This document shows positions 20,632 to 37,661 of a DNA stretch of 64,000 bases, piece by piece. A model generated the notes under the pieces. That model was not told where the DNA came from, made no database searches, and was given only the letters and a program-made list of their open reading frames with translations. The DNA comes from Phaeoceros laevis (taxonomy: Eukaryota > Anthocerotophyta > Anthocerotopsida > Notothyladales). A program made the translations under genes and the position numbers. Each line of letters begins with the position of its first letter. Position 1 is the first letter of the stretch. The stretch is from NCBI GenBank assembly GCA_049999765.1, contig JBNGIQ010009382.1:49809-113808 (forward strand), given 5' to 3'.

Positions 20632-23600
20632 TGTTCTCTGTGGTTGTTCTTGGTTAAATTGGACGGGTCAAGTGACGTCAGTGAGCAAACCACCAGAATC
20701 TCGAACTGTGGTTATATTGTTATCATAAGGAAGGTGACTGGTGTGGGTACGAGGTTCCTGCATACCTCTGCTAGTATCTTGTCACTCTGAACCACCACTT
20801 TCTTGTCCAGAAGGCAACCTTTTAGCTTACATGATGTGATATATAGAAGGGGAGAAATAATTGCTTTGGGCCCTGGCACAGATGTGCTGGGCATTCCAGC
20901 TTGCAGTGGCTGCTATCTACACACTTGCCTCCAAGGGTAACTGATGGGGCAGGAAGGAAGGATGGGGCAGGAAGGCCAGATTGTAGCAGACAGCTTGCCT
21001 CCTCAAGGCTTGTACTGCGCTGGTACTCTACAGCAGGCCTAGGGCGGGCAGCTGCATTCATGCAAGAGACATCTAGCTAGGGCTGTTCAAAGCTGTCGAC
21101 CATCTGGGTTGCTAATGATGTTACACTTGCCTGTTTTCTGTAAGCTTGCGGCTCTGCTCTGCAGCTGCACGGGAGACCCCCGGAGAGCACTCAATGACAT
21201 GTACGCAAAATGTAGAAGCTTGGAGGACGCACACAATGTGACAATATGATCATCAGGGTTGTGGTGAAGCTTGCAGGTATGTGGCAACATGTGGAACGCC
21301 ATGATTGCAGGATACATGTGCCAAAATGGGCTTGCAAAAATTAATGTGGGAGCTTGGTGGATCTGGAGACCAAAAAATGCATTGCATGTATGGCTATCCC
21401 TTACAAGTGGCCAGATTGTCAAACAGCCTGCGTGATCTTCCAACTGGCCACATTTTGCCTACATGTGTTTACTCGATAAGTGCCCCTGTACGTCACCTTC
21501 TTCAAGCAGTCCTCTTTTCGCAATCGCTGAACTGAAAGCAGATGTCTGCCCTGCTGTAGAGCACCAGCACTTGCACAAGCTTTGAGGAGGCAAACATGCG
21601 TAACATGGTCTGCTAAAATCCGGCCTTCCTGCTGTGTAGGGCCTGGGGACCAAGCAAGCCCCGTTAATTTTCCATGGCCATTAACTTTCCATGGCAGTCT
21701 GGATCCCTATTACTACTGCATCCCTCGTGACCAGACTGTGAAACAGCGCCTGCCAGGCTGCTAGCCCGTCGGGGCTTAGGAGTTTGCCTCCGCCAGATGC
21801 AGGTGCTCGCATGACTTGGCAAGCAGTTGCTGCACGTCTTTCTGGTATGCAACCTTGCCTAGTATCGTTATCAGCAGAGTTATTTCTTTGGGGAATCTTA
21901 ATTTAGTTGCAACAGCACAATAGCAAGTTGCTGTGTTAAAAACAACAACCAACAAATGTGGACAGAAAAGCTAGTGCAAACAACATTACTACTGCTGCTT
22001 CCAAGGTCTAGAATGTACGAAGATGGAAATTTAAAAACCCCTTGCACCTTTGGACCATTGAAAGCTCCGAGGAGGTGATCATCTTTTCGTCATTGAAGGC
22101 TTGTTGTAACTCTCCTACCAAGCCCAAACATCTAGCCAGCTAAAATCAAATATTACCTTGGCCTGGTGTTATGTCCATGTCAAGTAAGCATTGCCATCAG
22201 CTGAGACAGCAACATACTCTCCGTATATAGATCGGTCGATTTTTGACAGCCCTCCTATCTCGTTAGTTGAATCTTGAACAAGACCTACACCGAACAAGGA
22301 TTGTAACAGTTAACAAACATTCAAAGGATCGGCTTTCTGAAAAGCACAACTCCATCCGTGGTTGCCAGCTCCGCTTGCCTTTCTCGCAAAAGCTTCTATA
22401 CTTAAGCTGCCACACAGTCCACAAAACAATCTGACTTCCAGTTTCTTACAAATAGTGTCCCCATAGCACTTTTCCGCGAAGAAGCTCTTGCAGGCACGTA
22501 GTTGTGAAATAGTGGTCCCACTTCAAGAAAGGGTTGTGCCATACCCCCGATTTCGAGGAAAATCGGATCATGGCGCACGCCACACTTTCGTGGCCAAAAT
22601 CGCAAATTATGAAGGTATGCATTCACAATCTCACTTATCTCGATATTGTTTGTGCAGTTGAGTGATGCACAACACATATTGCTCAAAGAAACATAAGCAT
22701 AGCATTCATGTCAATTCATGCGCCTATAATAGTAGCTGGCTATGCTGGCATAAGATAGTTTTACCCTAAGCTCATTAATAAATTCTCCCTACACTCTCAC
22801 TCTTGGACCCATCAAGGATGTAATAAAGAATCTTCTTCTTACTCCAAAAGCTTAACCCCTTAAGGACCACCTTGTTGTTTTGCTCGCGATTTCCCGTTGA
22901 AGTTGTGCGACTTGGCTTCCTAGGGTGCGCAACTCCAAGAACCCCAAAACACAGGCCTTCTGCAACCTGTTTAATTTTATAATTACAATTAAATATTATT
23001 TTTTAATTCTATTAAATAGAGAATTTCAAGGCGATCATTTTGGTATAACTTTTAATGCATTTGGATATGAGGAAAACAGTAAATCACGCTGAAACGCGGT
23101 GTTATGTAACTCAACGGATAACTCAGGGTCCGTTTGGGCTAGTTGGTCCTTTAGGGGTGAAGGTAAAAAAAAAAAATGCTCTTCCACCCCCAAAGGAAAA
23201 AAAAAACCAAAGGGCATATTGGCATATGTTCCAGCTGAGCAGCCATTCCATACACAATGTCGTGCTCATTGTCCACCGGTAATTTGTTTGAGGTGTCACG
23301 CATTGATCGGCTCAGCTGAGGTGCCCCACATAGTTTACATGCAAGAGGCACATAGTTTACATTCGAGAGGCATCACTGAAGCCCATCAACCCGCAACAAC
23401 TCAAACACAACCCCCCGATACAACTCATCAAATACAACCCCCGATACGGCGCTGGATCGTTCATATTGGAGCGGGCGAATACCGGATTGCAGACGTTGAA
23501 GATAACATCAGCACAAAAAGAACAACCCATGAGCCAAAAAGGAACCATCAAGAATTCTCGTAATAGGAATATTCTACCAATATCTCCGTGTAGAATCTGT

Positions 23601-24012
23601 AGATATCTCTGTTTCATTGTATATAAGGTACACATGCCAAACATTTCCGCTGAGCAAACGACCATCCAGCACACAGCAAGCGAGGTTAAGCAACCAGTCT
23701 GCAATGCAGAATCCAGTCAGATGTGAACTCTTCCTTGCCGCAACAGAATGCCCGATATATAAATAGGCACCAAAATCTCCCTCCTGCAGAGCACCAGAGA
23801 TTTCCGTTTAAATGTGTTCTCGCGTGAATTGACCTTAGCAGCATTTTGTTGTGGCCACTTTTACTACAGCTGACCATGTTGACAAGGCAACTCAATGCCC
23901 ACCTTGTTTAAAGCTGGACTCACGTCCCTTACTGCCAACATCTGATCACGCTCTTCAATCATTAGGGCAAAAAACACTTGGTGACCTGGAGACCCAGCGA
24001 CTCAACACACAG
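20632..24012. other. Gene-poor region
   Basis: About 3.4 kb between the F-box relic and NDUFS8. It holds the PPR relic at 21190-21345, an AT-rich patch around 22960-23060, A-rich runs near 23165-23210 and a TATATAAGG motif near 23620 that could be an old LTR promoter. I found no intact gene. Confidence 0.45.
21190..21345 (+). pseudogene. PPR gene relic
   Basis: One frame reads LNDMYAKCRSLEDAHNV and, after an interruption of about 50 bases in another frame, WNAMIAGYMCQNGLAK. These are the end of one PPR unit and the start of the next, spaced as in the intact PPR genes of this window. The surrounding sequence has no further clear repeats, so it is a decayed copy or fragment. Confidence 0.65.
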
Positions 24013-25409
<1,397 letters not shown>

Positions 25410-26267
25410 CGTTTCCAGGTAGATGTGTGTCCGCAGCACCCAAGCAGTCTCGGGCAATCTGAGAAGGTGGTGGTGCGAGAGCAACGAGCACAAGCTGGGA
25501 GACGACACAAAGTCGCAACCAAGCCGGCCAACCACAGGTCGCGACGGTGCTTATTTATAGCCAGCTGGCCACGAATCTCGAAGCTTCTCGCATGTGTGAA
25601 AAGGGGCCAGGCGAAGGCAAACGTTACGTCGTAGGCTAACCTACCCCCACTGGAGAGCTGGTGGGGGTGGCCGAGGGATGGTGGGCATTGGTGGCGTTAA
25701 AGCTCGTCTTGCCTGCCCCGTGCATGAGACCAGGACGGTGGCATCGTCTGTGCCGCTGTGAAGCATTGTACATCACAGACCGCAGATATTCTCGCTTTTT
25801 GCCAGACTACTCTAGACCGGAATGATCTCAAATTGTGATGATAGAAACCGACCTCGGACCACCCAACAGCATTTTGCAGTTTCTGCACAGCTACTCCTCA
25901 GCTGCCATTTGTTTCTCAATAATGAAGGCGGAACACAAATCTCTCCGAGTCTTGGTGCACTGTCACATTTCCAACCTGGCCGTAAGACACCAGTCAGTTT
26001 CGCTCAGGAGCAACATTCCTGTCCACCGCGCTGTGACAGCGCCTGCTTCATACTTGCTTCAAACCCTAAACGACTACAAGCGAATGGCATGACCTCTGAT
26101 CTGGCCAATCCGTGAAGAAAGCTATGCTTTCGCAGCACGGTCCTCTGAGTCCGGTCCCGATCACCATCACTTGGACTTGCTGGGAGACCTGCCGGTCCCA
26201 TCGTGACTACTTCCCTGCATCCCATGATTGGACAAGGAGTGAAACATTTGCATGAACATGAGCAAAT
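25410..26267. other. Upstream region of NDUFS8
   Basis: Presumed NDUFS8 promoter and, further out, sequence of unclear role. Short frames here show no recognisable domain. Confidence 0.45.
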
Positions 26268-26420
26268 TCATCCTTGCTGAGGCAACAAAAGCAATCGCAC
26301 AGAACAGAATTGACATACAACAGAGGTGGCCAAGTAGGTGGCTGCTGCAACAGCTGCAAATGTGGCGGCCAGAGTAATCACAGGCCCGGTGGCGAGACTC
26401 CATCTCCTGAAAATCGCCAT
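26268..26420 (-). CDS. Possible small one-helix membrane protein, uncertain
   Basis: The frame begins MAIFRRWSLATGPVITL and continues as a hydrophobic Ala/Thr/Val helix (about residues 12-36), 50 residues in all. A basic start followed by one membrane helix is the pattern of small organelle-membrane proteins. A second minus-strand frame just downstream (26167-26290) ends in a Ser/Lys-rich tail (GRSPSKSK) and might be a second exon, but the only GT-AG pairs give introns of 38-45 bases, shorter than others here. I do not recognise the family. It may be chance or part of the BET1-like 3' region. Confidence 0.22.
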   Translation of the reverse strand: MAIFRRWSLATGPVITLAATFAAVAAATYLATSVVCQFCSVRLLLLPQQG

Positions 26421-26986
26421 CTTTGCTGAACCGTTCACCGCTGCGCTCGCACCCCGCTGTATGTCACCCTTCCAAGATTGGCAGATTGGCACTCTACACC
26501 GACGTTTCTCTGCCGAGATGTTTGTTTAAACAGTAGCATACGACGGAAGTTGATCTGGGACTAAAAGAAAAGCCATTCCGTGATAATAATAGAATAGGTT
26601 GTATTTCCTGGCCTGGATCAAGTTCCTCACTGGCTGCCAGTGGCTTGAAGTACGAACTTGTCTTTGTCCTGTGAATCAGTATAGCCTGAGAAACAGAGGG
26701 GCAGTCCAGCACCTCGTTGACGGGAACAGGGAGTTCCGTACTCACATTCGGGAGATCCTGGAATGCTTCTTTGGATGAGCTGCAGCTCGAGTTTTGCGTG
26801 CCACACTTTTGGAGCCCTTACCAGATAAAACTTGGGAGACAAGGCTAGATACAAGACCTGGATGAGGAATGGCGAACTGAATTGTTTGCCCAAAACTTAT
26901 CTGTAAAGCTTGGTACTGCTAAGAACTAGGTAACTGTACAAAGATCTGTGACTTTGTGTTCTTTAAGTGGATGGAGGTTGGCATGT
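26421..26986. other. 3' region of the BET1-like SNARE gene
   Basis: No gene seen. Likely 3' untranslated region of the minus-strand SNARE gene plus spacer. Confidence 0.45.
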
Positions 26987-27882
26987 TCACTTGGTAAGGA
27001 AGTAGGCAAGTAGAAATAGACCAACAAAGGAGGCAGTTATGGTTGCGATTTTTGGATTCCACTTTGAGCTGAAAACCTGTACAGCCAGCACAACCCAACA
27101 GCATCACTTCAGGGATGATGAAGAATGAAGAAGTTGGAGGATGTGAAACACTTCACAAGGAAGAACTGATAGGGCTGCTTCCAGTACACTGGTCATGCGG
27201 TCCATGACGCCATACATGAAACCCCTGGATGAGTCCATTGCCGTGTCCTGCAAAGTTGCACGCATTATGTTAGTCACCAGAAATCCAGCATCGTTGTTCT
27301 GCTCGAGTACCACTTGATCATAGTCCCTTGGTTTTAGCAAAGAACGATCTTACCATCTGCCCCAGCAATCTGTTCTGGGACCCTGCCTCCTCATGTATGT
27401 CCGTTGTCAACTGCGCAAAAACGTGGACAAGAAAGCTCAGCAGCCCTTTCTGGCACCCACAAGTCACCGTCTTCAAGGTCTAGCTAGATCATGTACCCTT
27501 TTCAGAACACCGACTCTGTCTTGGAGCTCAACTAAGCCCCGCTCGTTATCCAGCTCAGAAATCTCGCTCGTGGAGGAAAAGATTGAGGAAGGGATACGGC
27601 CACCTCCCTCTTCAACATCCTCAAACAAAGCCGAACGAGATCCCCGAGAGTCTCTGCTCAAGCCTATAAGAATGAGTACATTTTGAAGGGCAAGGAATTC
27701 CTCATACCACAATGGAACTCAAGAAGGCTGTGAACTAACTCACCTGTATGCCATGTCTTCGGTGCTTGGCTGATTTTAAACAATTTTAGCTTCGCACACT
27801 GCAGACGCCAGCTTGCAGATAAGAAGACAGGAACTGCGCTTCCCTACCCTGATAGTATCAGCTCTCGTGACCTGGAATGCAT
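26987..27882 (-). CDS. BET1: BET1-like Qc-SNARE (Bs14/SFT11-type)
   Basis: Tail-anchored SNARE for ER-Golgi vesicle fusion. Exons rebuilt from splice sites: 27882-27872 (only 11 bases, ATGCATTCCAG), 27653-27497, 27410-27354, from 27247 (3' end unresolved) and a last exon ending at 26987. It begins MHSRDSRGSRSALFEDVEEG, as in plant Bs14 proteins. The SNARE heptads run through LQDRVGVLKR, IHEEAGSQNRLLGQM and MDSSRGF; SQNRLLGQM should hold the central-layer Gln. The last exon encodes a C-terminal membrane anchor (IATITASFVGLFLLAYFLTK, then stop). The boundary of the fourth intron is not certain: exon 4 may end near LEAALS and exon 5 begin at WNPK. The predicted length of about 120 matches the family. 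Confidence 0.85.
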
Positions 27883-28197
27883 CCCGGCACGGAATGTCTC
27901 TGCCTTTCAGCCGCACCTAGATATGCCAAGTAAGCATTTCCGAAAAAGGTGCTCGACAAACCCTTCTCATAAGCAAAGACGTACACATGGCGCTAATGTG
28001 ATTTTGACTACGGCTCTGCGGCGAGGCTCACGTATGGAGCGAAAGATCCTCTTCGTGTGCTTCTGATAACGGATCCAGTTGACAGATCGTGTCAATGGCG
28101 TGCAACATCTTTTGTTCGAGATAGTTGTTCAAGGTTTGAATGTTAGGGTTTAGTCCGGGGACCTCCGAATTGTAGCTTGCTAGCTGTGGTGGCATCT
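27883..28197. promoter_or_regulatory. Shared divergent promoter, BET1-like / GCN5
   Basis: Only 315 bases separate the start codons of the minus-strand SNARE gene and the plus-strand GCN5 gene, so the two promoters and both leaders must share this stretch. No obvious TATA box is seen, as is common for housekeeping genes. Co-regulation is inferred from geometry. Confidence 0.5.
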
Positions 28198-31464
<3,267 letters not shown>

Positions 31465-32036
31465 AAGGATTTGAACCCATCTGGCAGCTGCGCTCCCTCT
31501 CCCAAACGCCACTTTGGTTGGTGGCAGGGAAGTAGACCTTGTACAATTTGCGAAGTTGCACTTTGGAAGGATGCTTTTCGCAACAGTTGCGTGGGTAATC
31601 GCTGTTGCTGTGGACACATTTGATGTGGATGAGTCGGTATGACAGATAAGGAGTGATTTGTGCAACGTGCAGGCGACTTACTCGCTCCCGCCTCCCTGGA
31701 ATTTAGCAGAACAGCGTGATTGGCCCAGTAATGATCCATTCAACCTGTAAATAGGGGGTTGCATTCGTGACGATGCTTACGAACAGATAAACGAAAGCGG
31801 CGGGGTGGCACGTGGCGAGGGGACCAGTTGTCACAGTCCTGTCCCCACAGGTGTTTTTGGCAAGTCCCCGTGTGAAAGGGACTGACGAATCGGTCTACTG
31901 GAAGCTGCTTGCTCTCTCTCGTTCTGATGGAATGATAATAATGCAGCCTGTGCCGTGGACTACTGCGATTGTTATGGCAACGGCCCGCAAGCCGCATTTG
32001 TTGCCTTGTCTTGAGGCTGTAGTCTGAGACGAAGAG
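31465..32036. other. Intergenic region, GCN5 to ABCC
   Basis: About 570 bases with no gene seen; GCN5 3' region followed by the ABCC promoter and leader. Confidence 0.5.
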
Positions 32037-35000
32037 ATGGAGCAGCTGCCGGCTCTGGCGGCTGTGCTGGTGAAGTCCTGCCAAGGGGCAGACATCGCCA
32101 AGGGGACCTCTTGGTACCTCAGCGCCTGGCTATGGCTCAGGTACGTTCTCTTCTCCTACTGCCCGCAGCACCTGATGGTGGCTGTGGTGCACTTGCTGTT
32201 CGTGGCGGGGGTGCTGGCCTACGCTTTGTACAAGCTGGCCGCCGGGAGGAGTGCCAGGTCCGGGCATCAGCAGCAGAATGGGAGTGTCAATGGCGGGAAG
32301 GAGACGAGATGGAGGTTGCGGGCCAGCACGGTGTTCACCACCACGCTCTACTCCACGGTGCTGCTGGCCGTGGTGTATCTCGCGGTTGCACTCTGGAGGC
32401 TGTGGCTGGCCGTGTTGACCGAGTACGAGGTTCCGTTGCAGGAGCTCATCTTCTCCTTCAGCCTGGCTCTGGCATGGCTCACCTTTGCTGCGCTGGTGGG
32501 GCACCAGAAGAAATTCCAGGCGACGCAGCACTCGGCTGTGTTGCGGGCGTGGTGGACGGTCAATTTCGTGTTCGGGTTGCTGGGCTTGTGGACCAGCATC
32601 TCCCGCTTCGTGACGGGCGCTAGTCACATCACGCAGCTGTGGGTGGACAATGTGCTGGCGCTGGCTACCTTCCCGGTGGTGGCCTACCTCTTTGTCATCG
32701 CTTGCATTGGGTCAACCGGGCTGTCCCTGGAAGAGGCTAGCTTGCACGAACCTCTGCTGTCGGCCGAGGCCGACGGGTTCGGGGAGGAGGATGTCACTGG
32801 GTTTGCCAGTGCCGGGTTCTTCGGCAAGCTCACTTGGAGCTGGGTGAATCCCTTGCTGGCCAGGGGGAAGTTGCGGCCTCTGGTGACCACGGACATCCCG
32901 CAGCTGGCTCCAGATGACCAGGCGGAGCGGCTTTACGACAGGCTCCATGAAGGGTTCGTCACTGAGAATGGGCCGCCGCGCACCGTGGGGCGTGCCCTGG
33001 TGCACACATTCTGGCCCACGCTGGCCTTCACCGGATTCCTGTGCCTGCTGAAGCTCAGCGTCATGTACGTCGGACCCTTGCTCATCACGCAGTTTGTGGC
33101 GTATGCTGCGGGGGAGGAGCTGTTCCCGTATGAGGGGATCGTGCTCGTGGCGATTCTGTTCACAGCGAAGTTGATAGAGGTCCTGTCTTCCCACCACTAC
33201 AATTTCTGGAGCCAGAAGTTGGGAATGACTGTGAGGTCTTCGCTCATCACGACTGTGTACCGGAAAGGGTTGCGTCTGTCCAGCCATGCCCGGCAGGAGC
33301 ACGGTGTTGGGCAGATTGTGAACTACATGTCTGTGGACGTGCAGCAGATTTCCGACTCCGTTGTGCAGCTGCACAATGTGTGGTTGCTGCCTCTGCAGAC
33401 TGCTGCCGCCCTGGTCATTTTGTACACGGTTATTGGAGTGGCGTGCTTCGGTGGTATAGCAGTCATGGTTTTGATTTTGGGAATCAGTTTCGCGTTTGCG
33501 AGCTTGCAGCGGATGTACCAGGGGATGATTATGTCAGCGAAGGACCGGCGGATGAGTGTGACCAGTGAGGTGCTCAACAGCATGAAGATCATCAAGCTGC
33601 AGGCTTGGGAAGACAAGTTCCGGGCGAAGGTTGAAAGTGTGAGGGAGGGGGAGCGGTCTTGGCTCACCAAGTTCATGTATGCCCTGTCGGTGAACATCTT
33701 CTTTCTGTGGTTGTCTCCCCTTGCTGTATCAACAGCAACTTTTGCGCTCTGTGTTTTTCTTGGAACAGAGCTGACCGCTTCCAAGGTGTTCACTGCTCTC
33801 TCCACCTTCCGGATCATGCAAGAGCCTCTGAGGTTGTTCCCCCAAGCCTTGATGTCTATTTCGCAGGCTCTCAACTCTGTTGACCGATTGCAAAGGTACA
33901 TGGTTAGTGACGAGCTGGACAAGGAGGCAGTTGAGAGAGGGCCTGTTCATGCCGGCAAGTATGCCATCGAGGTAGATGGAGGCGTTTTCAAATGGCTTCC
34001 TGAAGCCGAGAGGCCGACTCTCACTGACATCAATCTACACGTTGAGCACGGCTCTTTTGTGGCCATTGTCGGCCAAGTTGGATCTGGGAAATCTGCCTTG
34101 CTCATGTCTCTTCTCGGTGAGGTGCCCAAGCTTGGAGGTACTGTGAAGCTGAACGGAAGGACAGCATATGTTGCTCAGTCTTCCTGGATACAGAATGCAA
34201 CCATTCAGGTAAGCATAACCTTGGGTCCTGCTTTTTTCCAGGCATGCGGCATAGCTTAGACAATCTGAGATTCTAACGAGCTTGTGTTTTGAACGCCTGG
34301 GCCAATCGAGCAGGACAATATACTTTTCGGAAAGCCCTTGGACAGAGGCAAGTATCAGGAAACTGTGAGAGTCTGTTCCTTGCAGACCGACTTTGCGCAG
34401 ATGACTTACGGTGATCAAACGGAGATTGGGGAGCGAGGTATCAATTTAAGTGGTGGGCAGAAGCAGCGAATTCAGCTTGCCCGAGCAGTGTATCAGGATG
34501 CCGATATCTACTTCCTGGATGACATTTTCAGTGCTGTCGACGCAACCACAGGAAGTGAGCTTTTCCAGCACTGTGTCAGGGGAGCCTTGGCCGGAAAGAC
34601 CATCTTGTTGGTGACCCACCAAGTGGACTTCCTTCCAGAGGCAGATCTCATTCTCGTCTTAAGGGATGGAGAGGTTGTGCAGTCTGGGAAGTATGCTAGT
34701 TTGCTGGAGGCAGGTACAGACTTCAGTGCCCTCATAGCTGCACACAACGAGGCCATGGAGTTAGTTGCTGGCGGTGATGACTATGAGGAAGAGGAGGAGA
34801 GGCCGGGGGACAAGGCTATGGAAGAAGTGAGCCGGCAGCCTCTTCTTGGCGAGTCACCATCAAGCTTCCCTCGGTCTGTAACCATGGAGAGACAAACAAG
34901 TGCGAAAAAGGCTCCTGAGAAACTTCCTAGTCGCAAACTGATCAAGTCGGACAGCAAGTCTGGATCTAAGAAAGGAAAGGCAACGCTGATTGCTGATGAG

Positions 35001-36875
35001 GAGCGAGCTACTGGGCAAGTAGGGTTGAAGGTCTACTGGCTTTATGGCACCAAGGCTCTCAAGGGACTGCATGTCATAGCATTGCTGATATTTCAGACAT
35101 GCTGGCAAGCACTCCAGATTTCTAGTGACTACTTCCTTGCAGACCAAACTGCTGCTGAGAACCAGGCTACCTTCGATTCAACCTACTTCATCACCAGATA
35201 CTCGGAGCTTGCCCTTGGAAGCGGCTTTTTCGTGCTCCTGAGGTCGGTCACAGTGGCTTTTGCAGGGCTTCTGACTGCACAATCTTTCTTTGTCTCGCTG
35301 TTGAATAGCATCATGGTTGCTCCGATGTCGTTCTTCGACACCACACCCACAGGAAGGATTCTCACCAGGTTCACCACGGATCAGACGAACGTGGACATAC
35401 TGATTCCTATACTAGCTGGAACAGTTCTGGGTCAGGGGTTCCAAGCTGCTGGTATCATTGTCGTGGTTTGTCAAGTCACCTGGCAGTTGATCATCATAGT
35501 CATCCCGGTGGGCTTGGCGTACTTTTGGTACCAGCGCCATTTCATCACAACTTCAAGGGAGGTCACGAGGCTTGACTCACTGACGAAGTCGCCTGTGATC
35601 AACCACTTCTCTGAAACAATCTCTGGATTCACTACTATCCGAGCATTCCAGCAGCAGGAACGCTTTTCTTCTGTGAATGTTCAGAGGGTGAACGCCAACC
35701 TGAGGATGGACTTTCACAACAATGCTGCGACTGAGTGGCTGGGATTTCGTCTCGAGTTTCTTGGGACTTTGGTCCTGTCCGGCTCTGCCCTCCTGATGGT
35801 TACCATTGGCCTGGGGTACATTGATTCTGAGAAGGTTGGACTGTCACTCTCCTATGGCCTGGCACTCAACGGATGCATGTATGGAGTTGTCTACATTGCC
35901 TGCCAACTTGAGAACAAGATGGTTTCAGTCGAACGTATCAACCAGTACTGCAACATCCCGAGAGAGGCCGCTGCAATAATTGAGGATCATCGGCCTGCAG
36001 AAGGATGGCCACAGCGGGGAGCCATAACATTAAAGAACTTGAAGCTGCGGTACCGCCCTGACACACCCCTGGTTCTGAAGGGAATCGACCTGACTGTTCA
36101 AGGGGGCCAAAAAGTTGGAGTGGTGGGGAGAACAGGAAGTGGAAAGTCCACCCTCATATTGGCTATTTTCAGACTGGTAGAGCCTGATACCGGCAAGGTC
36201 ATCATCGATGATCTTGATATCTCCACCATCGGCCTGAAAGATCTTCGCAGTAAATTCAGCATTATCCCTCAGGACCCCACTCTGTTTGACGGAACTGTCA
36301 GGTAAGCCCGGAGTTTGCAACTTCTCTGTTGTTGTGATCAGAATCATCTGCAGGAAGTACTTTGACATTGAAACTGTTTCGGTTGCATCAGGTCAAACAT
36401 TGATCCGCTTGAAGAGCACACGGACCCAGAAATTTGGGAGGCCCTCGAGAAGTGCCAATTGGCTCCCATAGTCAAGGAGAAAGAAGAGAAGCTTGATACT
36501 GTGGTGTTGGAGAACGGGGAGAACTGGAGCGTAGGGCAAAGGCAGCTCTTTTGCCTTGGTCGTGCCATCTTGAAGCACAGCAAGATCTTGGTTCTTGATG
36601 AGGCCACAGCTTCTGTAGATTCACAAACAGATGCCATCATCCAGAAGACCATCAAGACAGAGTTTGCGGACTCGACGGTTATCAGTATCGCCCACCGCAT
36701 CCCCACTGTGATGGACAGTGACAAAGTGCTCGTGTTGGACGCAGGATATCTCAAGGAGTTCGATAGCCCTTCAAATCTCTTGGACAACCACCACTCACTG
36801 TTCTCCTCCCTGGTCCATGAGTATACAGCCCGGTCTGCCAGCTCTACGAACGTTGCAGGGCTGGATGACTCTTAA
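32037..36875 (+). CDS. ABCC/MRP-type full-size ABC transporter
   Basis: ATP-driven exporter of conjugated organic anions (glutathione conjugates, phytochelatins, folates and similar); plant members sit mostly in the vacuolar membrane. Three exons only: 32037-34208, 34314-36301 and 36392-36875, giving 1547 residues. An N-terminal TMD0 with five or so helices (residues about 20-210) precedes two TMD-NBD halves. NBD1 has Walker [12 protein letters not shown], signature [14 protein letters not shown] and Walker [16 protein letters not shown]2 has [11 protein letters not shown], the degenerate signature [14 protein letters not shown] and [12 protein letters not shown]. Both catalytic sites fit the ABCC asymmetric pattern except that NBD1 has Asp after Walker B, which is usual for the subfamily. 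The linker is rich in charged residues. The introns fall inside NBD1 and NBD2. The substrate is not predictable. Confidence 0.95.
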
Positions 36876-37661
36876 GGTACAGTGCATTCATCAGGTCACA
36901 GGTCCTGCGAGATTTTCTTCTTTCATCTTACCTGACTGTCCAAATTGTAGGAGAGGGGCATGACAGGCCCCTGGGTTAGCCATTTTGGGCTGCTTCAGGG
37001 CAGTGTCATGGCTAAGGTGTTGGGAAATTTTGCCAGCGTAGGTCAGCTGAATATTGTGCACCCAGTTGAATGAGGCCACTGGTGCGTTATCTGGAGATTG
37101 CTGAGCGTATTAATTATAGAGTTGCAGGTGAGTGGTAAGAACTAGATATGTCAGGCTGGAGCCTCAAATGTACAAAGCTGTACAAGTGGTTGTCTTAATT
37201 TGTGACATGTGTTATGTATCGTGATGCACACCACTTCGGTGTGCTTAATAAAGTTCCTTCGGAGTTGCTACAGCAAACTAGGCCAGCTTTTGCAGNNNNN
37301 NNNNNNNNNNNNNNNNNNNNNNNNNNNNNNNNNNNNNNNNNNNNNNNNNNNNNNNNNNNNNNNNNNNNNNNNNNNNNNNNNNNNNNNNNNNNNNNTTGAC
37401 GTGTAGGGGGGAGGGGGGGGGTTGTGTGGCTACAGTGGAACGGATAAGGTGAAAGAAGCATACAACTGGGCTCAACGTAGGGAATTATTGGAGCTCACTG
37501 GCGCCGCAATCCAATTTTCCTTTGTCTTGTAAAAGTTCGTGATCGTGAGAGCGAACTTGCAGGCATGGGAGCTGAATCGGAAGCTAGGTCCCAACTAGCT
37601 ACCTACAGTGCATAATATTACAACACACCCTTATCAGAAACATCTGTTCAAACACAGAACG
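36876..37661. other. Intergenic region with a 100-N assembly gap
   Basis: ABCC 3' region, then an unsequenced gap at 37296-37395 bounded by CTTTTGCAG on the left and a G-rich tract (GGGGGGAGGGGGGG-like) on the right. The G-rich edge may explain the sequencing break. No gene seen. Confidence 0.6.

Noticed and set aside
23165-23640. Possible LTR retrotransposon remnant (A-rich runs, TATATAAGG)
   Set aside because: No matching second LTR, primer-binding site or polymerase frame could be found in the window.
32130-33374. Long minus-strand frames opposite the ABCC gene
   Set aside because: Shadows of the long coding exon; no domain content and the sense strand is clearly coding.
37296-37395. Gap as possible contig duplication like the one at 63823
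   Set aside because: The two flanks differ, so nothing indicates overlapping contig ends here.
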